Assembly (NCBI GenBank): GCA_023431385.1
Contig: JAEYWA010000153.1
Location: forward strand, 16,674-80,673
DNA length: 64,000 nucleotides
Reading direction: 5' to 3'
From: Bacillota bacterium
GTDB taxonomy: Bacteria; Bacillota; Clostridia; Acetivibrionales; DSM-1351
The notes beneath the pieces are model-generated. The model made no database searches. It was not told the origin of the DNA and worked only from the letters and a program-made list of their open reading frames with translations. The translations under genes and the position numbers were made by a program. Shown here in pieces: positions 1-9,447 of this stretch. How positions within the stretch are numbered: the first letter of the stretch is position 1; the number at the start of each line of letters is the position of its first letter.

Positions 1-731
1 ATTCCGAAGTAAGTCCTTAAGTTTATTATTGGGAGCAGGTTATTACGTATGGATACTACTCCCTCAATATGAGCCTCACAATTTGGAACTTTAACTATTT
101 GTGGAATACGGATGATTTCTTTTACATCCATAATCCCAATGGCATATTCTTCATTATTAAGAAGAAATGAAACCAACTGTTCTTCATCAATAGACTCTGT
201 TATCGCACTGCTTATTATAGATTCTAATTTCTGTTTATCAGCATTTCGTCCGTTTAGTTTCTCTTTTCCGATTGTATTGACCTTCAAGGCCTTTACAACA
301 TCTAAAAGCATGACCAACCTATTTCCATTGTCCAGCTTAACAACACCATTCAAATAATCTGAATCCACATTTTTTACTATCTGTGGTGGTTCCTCAATGT
401 CAGCTGTACTGACTCGCATTACTTCCGATACCCTGTCTACAATAACTCCAGTAGCCTTACCTTCAACATCTATGACCAGAACCCTGCTGTTTTCATCCTT
501 AATTTTCCTTTCTAAATTAAACCGGGTTCTTCCATCAATAATAGGCAGGACATTTCCCCTTAAATTGCAGGCACCCTCCACATACGCTGGAGCATTCGGA
601 ACCTTTGTTATTTCAGGAACTCTGATAATTTCCTTAACATCCATGATATCAGCCCCGAATTCATCATCACCAAGAAGGAAGGTAACCAACTGGCGCTCTG
701 TAAGGCCGGTATTATTTATACCAGTTGCCAT
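1..731 (-). CDS. tandem CheW-domain chemotaxis coupling protein (3' end outside window)
   Basis: This is a partial gene, read on the minus strand from an ATG at 729-731 and running off the window edge; about 243 codons are visible. Residues from about 14 to 150 form one CheW-like domain (QLVTFLLGDDEFGADIMDVK, then VEGACNLRGNVLPIID). A second copy starts near residue 180 (EQLVSFLLNNEEYAIGIMDV, later IEGVVSIRNNLLPIIN). CheW domains are adaptors that couple receptors to the CheA kinase at the inner membrane or in soluble arrays; two in tandem could bridge receptor units. The ribosome binding site GGAGG lies 8 bases before the ATG. The gene follows the MCP by 17 bp and is the last visible gene of the chemosensory operon. 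No CheA is visible, but it may lie beyond the left edge. Confidence 0.9.
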   Translation of the reverse strand, partial: MATGINNTGLTERQLVTFLLGDDEFGADIMDVKEIIRVPEITKVPNAPAYVEGACNLRGNVLPIIDGRTRFNLERKIKDENSRVLVIDVEGKATGVIVDRVSEVMRVSTADIEEPPQIVKNVDSDYLNGVVKLDNGNRLVMLLDVVKALKVNTIGKEKLNGRNADKQKLESIISSAITESIDEEQLVSFLLNNEEYAIGIMDVKEIIRIPQIVKVPNCEAHIEGVVSIRNNLLPIINLRTYFG

Positions 732-748
732 AACTATTCCTCCGTTCT

Positions 749-2689
749 TTACATATTCTGAAGTTCATCGGCCAATCCTGATATCTCTTCGATGGCTTCT
801 GCAAGTTCCTGCATACCTTTTGCCTGTTCAGAGGCTGCGGTTGATGCCTGTTGTGCTCCGCTGCTGGCCTCCTGGGCGGCAGTAGCAATTTGGTCAACAC
901 CCTTCCTTGCCTGCTCAAGGGCTATCATAGACTCTTCTGAACCCCTCTGAATTTCTTTTGCACCTGATAGTATTTTAATCATATTCTCTTCAATTACATT
1001 CAGGTTGTGAGTAGTCTTTTTGGCCTTCTCAACTTCGGCAAAGGAGGTTTTGCTGGAAATATCCGTATCAGCCGATACCCTTTGGATTTGGTTCTGTATA
1101 CCTCTAACAAGGTCTTTTATCTTATCTGTATTTTCTGCCGACTCATTGGCAAGTGCCCTAATATCTCCTGCAACCACTGAGAATCCTCTTCCAAATTCTC
1201 CTGCCCTGGCAGCTTCTATAGAACCATTAACAGCCAGCATATTAGTTTGTATAGTGACATTCACAATGGCATCTACGATTTTATCGATTCTTCTTGTAGT
1301 CTCTTCAAGACTCTTTATGTTCCTTGCCGCTACAACACTGGCTTCAGCTGAAGAAGAAATTCCGGCAATCATATTATCAACAGCTATTTTATTGGCCTCC
1401 AATAACTTTTGGAGTTCCTCTATCTTATCCCCTGAGTAGCCTGACCTATCACTCATTTGTTTAGAAGCAGCAGCAAGCCTTTCTGCCAGATTTGCTGCTT
1501 TCTCAGTAAGCTCTGCCTGAGCCCTGGCACCAGAAGATATCTGCTCCATAGCTTTTAATATCTCTCCAGCTGTCGAGTTTGCCTCCTCCACATTTGCTGA
1601 CAATTCTTCTGAAGCTGCCGCTAGTGACTCTGAGGATTTCTGAGCATCTGTAGATACCTTGAGGTCCTCGGCCATCTGAGCAAGATCAGCAGCACCGGCA
1701 TTTAATTCGTTGAAAGCCTTATTCTGTATCTGGATGGATTTTTCTACTTCTTCAGCAGCGCTGCTCTGCTGCTCTGCTGCTGCTGCAATTTGCTCGGCAA
1801 TACCAAGGAACTCACCCGCTCCTTTATTTGCATCCACTGCATTTTGTGATACCTCTGTTACATATTTTTGTACCTGTACAATCTCCTCATTGATTTTAAT
1901 CAGGTCAGCAGTAGTTCTCTTTGCTTTCTCAACTTCATCATTGGCCGCGTTGCCGGCATTTTCAATATCTACTACAACAACTTTTACATTGTTTTGTATT
2001 TCAGTTACAAGTTCTCTTATATTCCTTGCAGATTTCTCAGAGGTTTCTGCCAGGTTTCTGACTTCATCGGCCACAACAGCAAATCCCTTACCGTGTTCGC
2101 CTGCTCTTGCTGCTTCTATGGCAGCATTAAGTGCAAGAAGATTAGTCTGGTCAGCAATTCTGACAACGGCCTGTACAATTTCTCCGATCTCATTGGATTG
2201 CTTTTCAAGTTCTCCGACCAGTTTAACCGACTCCATATTTGTATCAGCTGACTCTTTAATTCCTTTAATCATTAACTCGATATCGTTGGATGTATTTTCT
2301 AGTAAATCCTTAGCTATATCAACTCTTTCAAGCGAATCCTTTGCGTTTATGTCAGCAACTACTGAAGCCTTGTCGATCTGGTTAATGGCAGCCCTTGACT
2401 CTTCTGCCGCAGACGAAGCCTCACTGGCGCCCTTTGCGATTTGCTGCATAGTTGCGCCTAATTCTTCTGCAGCACTGCTGGCTTCTTCTATCCCTGAAGC
2501 CAGCTGTTCTGTAGCTACAGCTATTCTTTCAGCCAACTGCTGCTGTTTTGCCAATGTTCTAGCCCTTACCTTATCCTGCGCTTGTTTCCTCGCAAGTTCT
2601 CTCTTTCTCTCCATTTCATCTGTTGCCGATGCTAGTGCAGGTCCTTTTACACTTCTTTCGCTTGAAGGTTTTGCAAGCTTTTTTTCCAT
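749..2689 (-). CDS. soluble methyl-accepting chemotaxis protein with two signalling domains
   Basis: A 646-residue receptor with no transmembrane segment, no HAMP domain and no recognisable sensor domain. After a basic coiled-coil N-terminus it contains two MCP hairpin modules. The first tip near residues 180-225 ([20 protein letters not shown]) is canonical. The second near residues 455-500 ([20 protein letters not shown], then [10 protein letters not shown]) is diverged. The family relays signals to CheA through CheW at the hairpin tip. Two hairpins in one chain would give an unusual array geometry. RBS AGGAGG lies before the ATG. It sits between a small unknown gene and the tandem CheW gene, so both partners have doubled domains. 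The input it senses is unknown and probably cytoplasmic. Confidence 0.9.
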   Translation of the reverse strand: MEKKLAKPSSERSVKGPALASATDEMERKRELARKQAQDKVRARTLAKQQQLAERIAVATEQLASGIEEASSAAEELGATMQQIAKGASEASSAAEESRAAINQIDKASVVADINAKDSLERVDIAKDLLENTSNDIELMIKGIKESADTNMESVKLVGELEKQSNEIGEIVQAVVRIADQTNLLALNAAIEAARAGEHGKGFAVVADEVRNLAETSEKSARNIRELVTEIQNNVKVVVVDIENAGNAANDEVEKAKRTTADLIKINEEIVQVQKYVTEVSQNAVDANKGAGEFLGIAEQIAAAAEQQSSAAEEVEKSIQIQNKAFNELNAGAADLAQMAEDLKVSTDAQKSSESLAAASEELSANVEEANSTAGEILKAMEQISSGARAQAELTEKAANLAERLAAASKQMSDRSGYSGDKIEELQKLLEANKIAVDNMIAGISSSAEASVVAARNIKSLEETTRRIDKIVDAIVNVTIQTNMLAVNGSIEAARAGEFGRGFSVVAGDIRALANESAENTDKIKDLVRGIQNQIQRVSADTDISSKTSFAEVEKAKKTTHNLNVIEENMIKILSGAKEIQRGSEESMIALEQARKGVDQIATAAQEASSGAQQASTAASEQAKGMQELAEAIEEISGLADELQNM

Positions 2690-2808
2690 AACAAAACAAC
2701 CTCCTAAAATTATTAACTTTTACATGAAAGTTTATTTGATTAAATGCACTTAAATACAGACCTTGCACATCTATATTTCTCGTACATCACATCCTTAGAT
2801 AGGAATAA

Positions 2809-3063
2809 CTAAGTTAATGAGCCCCCGATTTCAAGTTCAGGATTAAAAATTATGTAGAACATATTCACTCCATCTACTGTAGGTTCATTCCCTAAATACC
2901 CATCCTTATATAGTGGAGTTATCTTTTGTCGAAGTTCTTCAATACTGCACATAATATTGTTTTGAACAAGTAGCCTGTGAATTTCTGCCAGTGTGTTAAC
3001 CTCCGATTCACTGCCCTTTATGTATTTTAAAAATTCCTCATCCGTCAACTGGAACATAAACAT
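2809..3063 (-). CDS. small unknown protein in the chemosensory operon
   Basis: I do not recognise this 84-residue protein. It is acidic, soluble and mainly helical (LTDEEFLKYIKGSESEVNTL near the N-terminus), with a C-terminal stretch rich in aromatic residues (VNMFYIIFNP). It has a strong RBS GGAGG. The first ATG is only 3 bases from it; the second ATG, two codons in (3057), has a 9-base spacing and is probably the true start. It lies 28 bp after cheY and 119 bp before the MCP, all in the same direction, so it is likely co-transcribed and may act in the same chemosensory pathway. No catalytic motif is visible. Confidence 0.6.
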   Translation of the reverse strand: MFMFQLTDEEFLKYIKGSESEVNTLAEIHRLLVQNNIMCSIEELRQKITPLYKDGYLGNEPTVDGVNMFYIIFNPELEIGGSLT

Positions 3064-3091
3064 TATCCTCCTTAATATATGTAAATTTATG

Positions 3092-3451
3092 TTAACTTTT
3101 GAATTTAGCCAGAGTTTTTATTACAACCTCTTCCTTATACGGTTTTATAATAAATCCTTTAGCTCCACTCATAATTGCTCTTTGTACGTATGACTCCTGC
3201 CCCATGGCAGAAACAATAACAACTGTGGGTTTATATTCCAATCTACTAATCTCCTCCATGCACTCAATTCCATCCATTTCAGGCATTGTAATATCTAGTG
3301 TAACTATATCCGGATTTAGTTCCTGTATTTTTTTTAACGCTATCCTTCCGTTTTCAGCCTCTCCAGCAACATGAAACCCATTTTTCTCCAGAATTTGTTT
3401 CAGCTGCATCCTAATAAAAGCAGCGTCGTCCACAATTAATACAGATGTCAT
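3092..3451 (-). CDS. CheY-like single-domain response regulator
   Basis: A 119-residue receiver domain. The acidic pair is in VLIVDDAAF, the phospho-acceptor Asp in VTLDITMPEMDG, the conserved Thr/Ser position in VIVSAMG, and the conserved Lys in FIIKPY. There is no output domain, as in CheY proteins that bind the flagellar switch. The open frame extends 11 codons upstream, but the ATG at 3451 is chosen because AAAGGGG precedes it and the protein then begins directly with the first beta strand. It heads the operon containing a small gene, MCP and tandem CheW. A sigma-D-like promoter and a TetR-type operator lie upstream. Confidence 0.9.
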   Translation of the reverse strand: MTSVLIVDDAAFIRMQLKQILEKNGFHVAGEAENGRIALKKIQELNPDIVTLDITMPEMDGIECMEEISRLEYKPTVVIVSAMGQESYVQRAIMSGAKGFIIKPYKEEVVIKTLAKFKS

Positions 3452-3491
3452 AATAACCCCTTTCCAAGTAACAGATAATATCAAGTTTGAG

Positions 3492-3518
3492 CAATCGGTG
3501 ATTTCCTTTTAATCTTAA
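3492..3518 (-). promoter_or_regulatory. possible sigma-D (flagellar/chemotaxis) promoter of the cheY operon
   Basis: On the minus strand TTAA is followed after exactly 15 bases by ACCGATTG, compared with the SigD/FliA consensus TAAA-N15-GCCGATAA. It ends about 40 bases upstream of the cheY ATG. The -10 matches only in the CCGAT core, so this is suggestive; a chemotaxis operon is the expected kind of target. Confidence 0.3.
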
Positions 3519-4004
3519 GCCTTATCTACATTTTGTTAATAATTTTACATAAGTATTTTACATAAACTAGTATTAAAGCATATTTTTACCTACTAAATAT
3601 TTACTATTTGGTATTACTACATAATAAGTAATAGATAATATAAAGATACTATAAAGAGATTTTCAGCATAGTTGCCATAACTAATTAACTTTTTTCACCT
3701 GATGAAATTATGATAAAATTCAAAGATATGTATCAGGTGAGTATTCACTCGCCTGATGTAATTATAAAGTCCTATAGTTCAATATGTCAAGTCCCATACT
3801 TATTTTTCCTATTGATTTTGCAATTTTTTAGAATTTGTTATGTTATGGAGAATTGCATAGAAGAAGTTGTTCAGTGTTTCTAGCAAATGAATTGTTTGAT
3901 AAATCCAAGAGATTACCGATTTAAAGCACATTAAAAAACCGACATTAGTGTTACGGCCTACTCGTAGGAGTAAATAAAATCATTATATTGTGTATAGAGA
4001 TGGC
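3519..4004. other. long non-coding gap containing a regulatory palindrome
   Basis: No open reading frame with an RBS is visible on either strand in this very AT-rich stretch. The notable content is the operator-like palindrome at 3732-3757 and a third arm (TCACCTGAT) at 3695-3703. Apart from a short hairpin around 3957-3970 (CCTAC/GTAGG) I see nothing else. Confidence 0.5.
3732..3757. promoter_or_regulatory. operator-like palindrome shared with the TetR gene
   Basis: ATCAGGTGAGT and ACTCGCCTGAT form an inverted repeat with one mismatch around a 4-base centre. A further arm TCACCTGAT lies at 3695-3703, perfectly complementary to the left arm. The sequence ATCAGGTGAGTnnTnACTCGC recurs immediately upstream of the TetR regulator gene (7334-7354, opposite strand). 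It lies about 280 bp upstream of cheY, so the TetR protein may control the chemosensory operon. That regulation is inference. Confidence 0.5.
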
Positions 4005-4041
4005 TACAAAAATGTGAAGGGGTCAATCTTGTCCCCTCCAC
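4005..4041 (-). terminator. terminator of the kinase/receiver operon
   Basis: On the minus strand the stem GTGGAGGGG / CCCCTTCAC (one G-U pair) has a 10-base loop and is followed closely by ATTTTTG. It starts 20 bp after the receiver gene stop. Confidence 0.7.
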
Positions 4042-4060
4042 AAACTATCGAATAATTAAA

Positions 4061-4453
4061 CTAAAGTACCGCCAGCTTTCTCATGGCCTCTTCCAGCTTA
4101 TTTAGTTCAATTGGCTTATTAACATAGGCTTCCAGCCCTGTCGTAAAAGCACTCATAACATAGTTTGTCTCTCCCAAAGCAGTAGTAACTATGATCTTTG
4201 TGCGATTTGCCTCTTCAATTCCTCTGACTTCCTCCAACTCTCGAATTGTCTTTAATGCCTTGATCCCATCAATTTTTGGCATCATGACATCAAGGCATAT
4301 CAAATCATAGGGTTTTCCCGTATCAAGCCCCAGGATAAATGCCTCAATCGCTTCAATACCATCTATTGTTAGATCACATTCACCGTAAAAAGACATAAAT
4401 TTGAATATAAACTTCCGACTGGCAAAGTCGTCTTCTGCTATCAATATTTTCAT
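4061..4453 (-). CDS. stand-alone receiver-domain response regulator
   Basis: A 130-residue receiver domain and nothing else: acidic pair in ILIAEDDFAS, acceptor Asp in LICLDVMMPKIDG, Thr in IIVTTALG, Lys in AYVNKPIEL. Its ATG lies 2 bp after the stop of the hybrid histidine kinase, so the two are translated together and it is the likely phosphorylation target. It carries no DNA-binding or enzymatic output, so the pathway probably ends in a protein-protein contact, for example at the flagellar motor or on another kinase. Confidence 0.9.
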   Translation of the reverse strand: MKILIAEDDFASRKFIFKFMSFYGECDLTIDGIEAIEAFILGLDTGKPYDLICLDVMMPKIDGIKALKTIRELEEVRGIEEANRTKIIVTTALGETNYVMSAFTTGLEAYVNKPIELNKLEEAMRKLAVL

Positions 4454-4455
4454 CC

Positions 4456-6660
4456 CTATTTTCCCCTCGTTTGTAATATATTTTTGAATGCATCACTTAT
4501 TTTCGGCATCTCATAAATAATACCTTTCAAATCTTCACGTCTTGCCGCAAGCTCTATTGTGAACGCAATTCTTTTTAACTCATCTGCACGAATACTGGCA
4601 GCAAGCTTTTTAATTATATTAGCTTCTTTCTCTATTGTGGTTATATCGTTGTTATCCAGAGCTTCTTTCATACTTTGGATGTGCTGTCCTATCCTTTCAT
4701 GCAGTTCAATGGTTTCCGTTGGATTCATGATCTTCTCATCAGTCTGTAGAGAGTCTAGGATTTCCCTCTCCTTTATTTTCTTAGCATACCTGTCAAGGAT
4801 AGCGTATAACTCTTCCATCCGCACCGGTTTTGCTATATATTCATCCATACCAATAGATAAAAAGCGTTCTTTATCTCCTTTTAAAGCATATGCGGTCACT
4901 GCAACAATCGGAATGTGTTTTACCTCGCCTTCCATCTCCCGGATACGTTGAGTTGTATCAATACCATCAATTTCCGGCATTTTAATATCCATAAAGATAA
5001 TATCGAAATTCTCCTTCTTAATGATATCAAGGGCCTCTTTACCATTTGGTGCAATTTGCATTGTGTGCCCTTTATTCGATAACATCTGTTGAAACACATT
5101 CTGGTGTACCTCATCATCTTCTACCAGAAGGATTTTCAGAGGAATATTCAGGTTTTTAACCAGGTCCTTATCGGCTTCTTTCTTTACAGGTACTTGTCCA
5201 ACCATTAGAGGTAAAGTAAAGAAAAAAGTACTTCCTTCTCCCTTTCTGCTTTCTACCTGTATTGTACCGCCCATCCTTTCCACAAGCTGTTTAGAAATTG
5301 CCAGTCCAAGGCCTGTTCCGCCAAACTTTCTGGTTATCGAACCATTAATTTGACTAAAGCACTGAAACAGTCGGTCCATTTCACTTTCATCAATTCCTAT
5401 GCCAGTATCTGACACTCTGAATAAAAGCTCAAAATTGTCCGATTTCTTAGAATGCTTTTCAATAGATAGTACAACCCCCCCGTTTTCAGTAAACTTCAAT
5501 GCATTTCCGATAAGATTATCCAAAATCTGTTTTAACCTCATGGAATCACCTATTAAATACGTCGGTATTCCAGATGAAAACTGATATTCCAAAGAAAGAT
5601 GCCTATGGTCTGCTTGAACAGAGTGAGCTTTTATTACATCCTCAATTAATCTATAAATATTAAAATTCGTATTATCGATAGTTAACTTCCCCGCTTCCAT
5701 TTTAGAAAAGTCAAGAATATCGTTGATTACCTTTAATAATGAGTCTGCGCAGGATTTTGCAACATTTAAATTATCCCTTAGTTTTTTATCAATATCTGAT
5801 ACTAATGCCAAATTGAGCATTCCAATTATTCCATTTAAGGGAGTACGTATTTCATGGCTCATATTTGCCAGAAATTCGCTCTTTGCCTTATTCGCATTCT
5901 CTGCAGTCTCCTTTGCTCCCTCTAATTGCTTTTCGGCAGCTTTAAGATCTGTAATGTCATCAATGATTACCATAACCTGTTTTTCTCCAGAAACAGCAAC
6001 GGGTACAAAATTAATTTTATACCAAAGCTTTTTGTTTTTCCCGTTGATTATCAAGGTTTTCTGAATAATTTCATTATTGAGAGGTTCCCCTGACCGCAGG
6101 ACCTGCCTTATTAATTTCCTAAGAGGCTTGGGAGTTACACCATGGCTATATCCCATCATTCTAACAAAAGCCGGGTTCATCTTCCTAACAACAATATTTT
6201 CGTCCACTATTGCCATTCCTAATGGATTTGACTCAAACTGAATTTCTAAGCTTCTCCATTCTCGGCGGAGTTCTTCCTCTATTGTTTTAATTCGTGTAAT
6301 ATCTCTGAAAATGATAATAATCCCGGTAATATCATGCTCGGAGTTCCTTATTGGTGAACAACTGGCTGATATAAGTTTTTTTATCCCGCTTCTTGAAATC
6401 AGAACGATATTACTCTGAAGTTCAACCGCTTTTCCAGCATCCAAAGCCATAGTAATCGGGCTTTCCATAGCTTCACCAGTAGTCGCATTTACTACTGAAA
6501 ACACCTTGTCGAAAGCCATGCCAGTAGCAGTTTGTGATGACTGTTCTGTTATCTCCTCGGCAGCAGAGTTTATAAACGTTATTACTCCATCCAAATCGGT
6601 AATGATCACACCTTCTCCTATACAAGCAAATACTTCCTTAGAGTTTAATTCTTTCATCAT
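4456..6660 (-). CDS. PAS-PAS hybrid sensor histidine kinase with degenerate Hpt-like tail
   Basis: A soluble kinase of about 734 residues. In order: a PAS domain (residues 5-125), a second PAS (135-245), the dimerisation domain with phospho-His in [15 protein letters not shown] (about 270), an ATPase domain with N box [14 protein letters not shown]1 DTGIGID and G2 GTGLGLAI, then a receiver (about 510-630; [18 protein letters not shown]). The last 90 residues are helical and align by eye with Hpt domains, but the expected histidine is Asn ([12 protein letters not shown] versus AHxLKGxxxxI). The open frame begins at a GTG inside the RBS; the ATG two codons later (6660), 6 bases after GAGGG, is preferred. 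It follows the TetR gene by 70 bp. Confidence 0.9.
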   Translation of the reverse strand: MMKELNSKEVFACIGEGVIITDLDGVITFINSAAEEITEQSSQTATGMAFDKVFSVVNATTGEAMESPITMALDAGKAVELQSNIVLISRSGIKKLISASCSPIRNSEHDITGIIIIFRDITRIKTIEEELRREWRSLEIQFESNPLGMAIVDENIVVRKMNPAFVRMMGYSHGVTPKPLRKLIRQVLRSGEPLNNEIIQKTLIINGKNKKLWYKINFVPVAVSGEKQVMVIIDDITDLKAAEKQLEGAKETAENANKAKSEFLANMSHEIRTPLNGIIGMLNLALVSDIDKKLRDNLNVAKSCADSLLKVINDILDFSKMEAGKLTIDNTNFNIYRLIEDVIKAHSVQADHRHLSLEYQFSSGIPTYLIGDSMRLKQILDNLIGNALKFTENGGVVLSIEKHSKKSDNFELLFRVSDTGIGIDESEMDRLFQCFSQINGSITRKFGGTGLGLAISKQLVERMGGTIQVESRKGEGSTFFFTLPLMVGQVPVKKEADKDLVKNLNIPLKILLVEDDEVHQNVFQQMLSNKGHTMQIAPNGKEALDIIKKENFDIIFMDIKMPEIDGIDTTQRIREMEGEVKHIPIVAVTAYALKGDKERFLSIGMDEYIAKPVRMEELYAILDRYAKKIKEREILDSLQTDEKIMNPTETIELHERIGQHIQSMKEALDNNDITTIEKEANIIKKLAASIRADELKRIAFTIELAARREDLKGIIYEMPKISDAFKNILQTRGK

Positions 6661-6732
6661 TTTCACCCTCTTATCCTGTACACCTCGGGTATGTTCACCT
6701 TATCCTTGAATCAACAAAAAACTTGAAAATAA

Positions 6733-7311
6733 TTAGCAAGTCTCCATTATATAGTTGTGAGCTGTAAGAATCCTTTCCTTAAGTGGAAAGTTATACTTTC
6801 TCATTCTCCACTTCAAGCTAATAGCTGTAAAAGTACCCAGAATGATATCGGAATAGCTTTCACTATCAATATCAGGCCTTATTTCACCATAATCTATACC
6901 TCTTTTAATGAGATATGTAATAAAACTTGATCGTGATTCGAATATCTCTATGATTCTGTGTGCAATTCCTGCCTCATTTTTCAATACCTCGTATGATTGC
7001 AGAATAGAGGTCATAGCAGGATAGCTTTCATAGTATTCGGCAAACCTTGTGATGAAGTATGTAATACTATCCTTGGCAGAAAACCTGTTCATTTCAATAG
7101 TCTGCTTAATATCAACATCAAACATGGTATAATAGTCCAAAACAGCCAGAATAATCCCATCTTTGCTGCGATAATGCTTGTATAAAGTCCCCTCCGCAAT
7201 CTTCTGTCTTTTAGCTATTTCCTTTGTAGACAGACCCTGAAAACCCAACTCGTCTATAATCTCTATTGCAGTAAGAATAATTCCCTCTTTCCGTTTTATA
7301 TATATGCTCAC
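6733..7311 (-). CDS. TetR-family transcriptional regulator
   Basis: About 192 residues. The N-terminal helix-turn-helix is typical of TetR (TAIEIIDELGFQGLSTKEIA, then AEGTLYKHYRSKDGI); the rest is a divergent ligand-binding domain. I chose the GTG at 7311, which has GGGGTG five bases upstream and gives MSIYIKRKEG; an ATG at 7332 in the same frame is possible but its spacing is poor. It is the first gene of a TetR-histidine kinase-receiver operon. A sequence matching the palindrome at 3732-3757 lies just upstream, consistent with autoregulation. The ligand is unknown. Confidence 0.85.
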   Translation of the reverse strand: MSIYIKRKEGIILTAIEIIDELGFQGLSTKEIAKRQKIAEGTLYKHYRSKDGIILAVLDYYTMFDVDIKQTIEMNRFSAKDSITYFITRFAEYYESYPAMTSILQSYEVLKNEAGIAHRIIEIFESRSSFITYLIKRGIDYGEIRPDIDSESYSDIILGTFTAISLKWRMRKYNFPLKERILTAHNYIMETC

Positions 7312-7333
7312 ATCAACACCCCATATACGCATT

Positions 7334-7354
7334 GCGAGTAACCACTCACCTGAT
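7334..7354. promoter_or_regulatory. putative autoregulatory operator of the TetR gene
   Basis: Read on the minus strand, ATCAGGTGAGT is followed by GGTTACTCGC. Seventeen of the first 21 bases or more match the palindrome at 3732-3757, including all of the ATCAGGTGAGT and ACTCGC blocks. It lies directly upstream of the TetR coding start, the usual place for a TetR autoregulatory operator. Confidence 0.5.
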
Positions 7355-7516
7355 ATTTTATGTTTTTTATTCTATAGTTATTACTTTCTTATGTCAATGT
7401 AGATTTTCGTTAGGGTGTATATACCATTATCTTGTTTTCTCTTACCTTATACTTCTTATTAATAGTATTTCCCTGTAAGCACTAAATGATATTTCATTCC
7501 CATATTGTATGTACAC

Positions 7517-7541
7517 AAAAAAGCAATACCGAAGTATTGCT
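7517..7541 (-). terminator. terminator of the MutS-like gene
   Basis: Perfect 8-bp stem AGCAATAC / GTATTGCT with a 4-base loop; on the minus strand it is followed by TTTTTTG. It lies about 30 bp after the stop at 7569. Confidence 0.85.
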
Positions 7542-7568
7542 CCTTTTACGTTTTATATTTATAGTATT

Positions 7569-9434
7569 CTATTCTATATTTACCCCCGCCATCTTCATTA
7601 GGAAAATGGCATTCCTTGTGTCGGATACTCCTTTTCTCAGCTTATAATCAAAATGTATTGTATTATCCCGGTAATATTCTTTAAAGTGGTAATTTCTGAT
7701 ACGTCCCCCGCTATCCTTTTCCATATCCGCAAGCTCCAGATCATGGGTTGAAACCATTCCCCAGGCACCCTTTCTGTCCAGTTGGCTTATCAGCATCTTT
7801 GCCCCTGTATGCCTGTCGGCAGAATTTGTACCTTTAAAAATTTCATCCAACAGGAAGAAAACCTTTTCCTCCCTATCAACTGCTTCAACTATCATTTTCA
7901 CTCTGAGGAGTTCAGCATAAAAGGAGGATACACTCTGACCCAGGTTATCGCTGGTTCTCATACAGGCATATACCTTCATGATTGGGCAGCTGAAAGTTTT
8001 GGCACATACCGGCAGCCCGATATAAGATAATATAAGGCTCAGTCCCACAGTTCGCAGAAACGTGCTTTTACCCGACATATTTGAGCCGGTGATGAGAAGT
8101 ATCGGCTGCCCCCGGTCTATGCTGATATCATTACACTTTCTGCTTTCAGCCAGCAAGGGGTGCCCCAGCTCTTCAGCGGCAATTCCAATCTTCATATCCT
8201 CCGAAACTTTTGGCATAACAAAATCCGGATTATCATGGCACATAACTGATAAACTGCTCAGTGCTTCGACTTCACCGATAACTGAAAACCATTTTTCCAC
8301 AGACTTTCCGCTTACACTTTTCCACTTTTCCAGAGCCACCATGCAGTGAAAATCCCAAAAGGTAGCTATGTTTACAACAGTATGCAGAAAATTATACCTG
8401 TTGGCTATTAGTTCCCAGAGCTTTGACAGCTTTTCGATTTGTTTCCAGGCAGGTGTTCCAGAAGTTCCAATAAGTTCATCCTTTAAATTATTTATATAGG
8501 AGCTTTCAAACTTTTCAGCTTCAAATCGCTTAAGGACTGAACTGTATACTTTAAGAGTGTTAGCGTACTTCTCCACAAGTTCAAAGCTTCTGTTTCTATA
8601 GTTTATTTTATATCCTAGCATGAGAAACTGTATAACAAAACCCGCAATAGGCAAATATAGCGAAATTACTCCAAATATGGACAGTACAAGCAGAAGTAAT
8701 GTGGTTATGGGTAGTGCGGTAATAAGAAACTTAAACCAGGGGGATGTATACAGGCGACTTTCCTCTTTAGCCCAAATAAATACGTCATCAAGTTTGTCTA
8801 TTGTGTCCAGTAGTGATTTTATACGCTTCCTGCCCTGAGTCTCCGCATCAGCCAAAGTAATATTCTTATTTGACATCAGTACATTGGAATATAACCTGTG
8901 TCTGAAAGTCAACTTACCGGCCAGCTCTTTTACGGCCTCCTGTCTTGCCATAATATCCTCTGTTTTAATCAAAGGCTGTAAAAACATATTGGCTAGGCTC
9001 TGCCTCCCTGAAAAGGTTGTGGTCATATTTATCATCTGAAATAGTGAACCTTTTCCGAAAAGGTCAAGGTCGTAGGTGTAATTGTGATCACGATTTTCAA
9101 ACTCTTCACCGGTATCTGAAAAGGAGGTCCAATTTCCGGCGGCCCTTTTAAGGCAGAGAGTATTTATCTGCAGCATGGCCTGAGAATAGTTTCTACTTTT
9201 AATAAGCCTGTTATGAATTATTGATAAATAAACAAATCCCGCAATAAACAAAATAAGAGCCGTCAACATTAAAATAAACTGCTGTAATATATAGAAAGTT
9301 ATTGCCAGTGCTGCACCGGCAAAAAATACTAAAAGCTTATAATTACCTATAACACTGCTTTTATGTGTATATATATCAGATTTCTTTTTGTAGGCATCAA
9401 CTCTCCTCTGATACTTCCTTTCAGGCGTATACAT
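7569..9434 (-). CDS. membrane-anchored MutS-family ATPase
   Basis: A 621-residue protein with two hydrophobic pairs, near residues 30-70 and 235-275, which should place it in the membrane. The C-terminal 200 residues are a MutS-type ATPase: Walker A GSNMSGKSTFLRT, Walker B VFFLLDEIFKGTN and the switch STHD. It lacks the mismatch-recognition and connector domains of MutS and the Smr nuclease of MutS2. This architecture is known as a 'MutS domain V' protein in Firmicutes, and its function is not established. RBS GGAGG precedes the ATG. The next gene upstream (TraB family) ends 13 bp before this start, so the two are probably co-transcribed. Confidence 0.85.
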   Translation of the reverse strand: MYTPERKYQRRVDAYKKKSDIYTHKSSVIGNYKLLVFFAGAALAITFYILQQFILMLTALILFIAGFVYLSIIHNRLIKSRNYSQAMLQINTLCLKRAAGNWTSFSDTGEEFENRDHNYTYDLDLFGKGSLFQMINMTTTFSGRQSLANMFLQPLIKTEDIMARQEAVKELAGKLTFRHRLYSNVLMSNKNITLADAETQGRKRIKSLLDTIDKLDDVFIWAKEESRLYTSPWFKFLITALPITTLLLLVLSIFGVISLYLPIAGFVIQFLMLGYKINYRNRSFELVEKYANTLKVYSSVLKRFEAEKFESSYINNLKDELIGTSGTPAWKQIEKLSKLWELIANRYNFLHTVVNIATFWDFHCMVALEKWKSVSGKSVEKWFSVIGEVEALSSLSVMCHDNPDFVMPKVSEDMKIGIAAEELGHPLLAESRKCNDISIDRGQPILLITGSNMSGKSTFLRTVGLSLILSYIGLPVCAKTFSCPIMKVYACMRTSDNLGQSVSSFYAELLRVKMIVEAVDREEKVFFLLDEIFKGTNSADRHTGAKMLISQLDRKGAWGMVSTHDLELADMEKDSGGRIRNYHFKEYYRDNTIHFDYKLRKGVSDTRNAIFLMKMAGVNIE

Positions 9435-9447
9435 AAGAACCTCCGTA

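Noticed and set aside
1710..2753. Long plus-strand open frame of 347 codons
   Set aside because: It is antisense to the MCP gene. Low-complexity Ala/Ser translation and the absence of an RBS show it to be a shadow of the Glu/Ala-rich coding strand.
3519..4004. Small gene or transposon remnant in the long gap
   Set aside because: No frame with an RBS, no terminal repeats and no transposase similarity could be seen.
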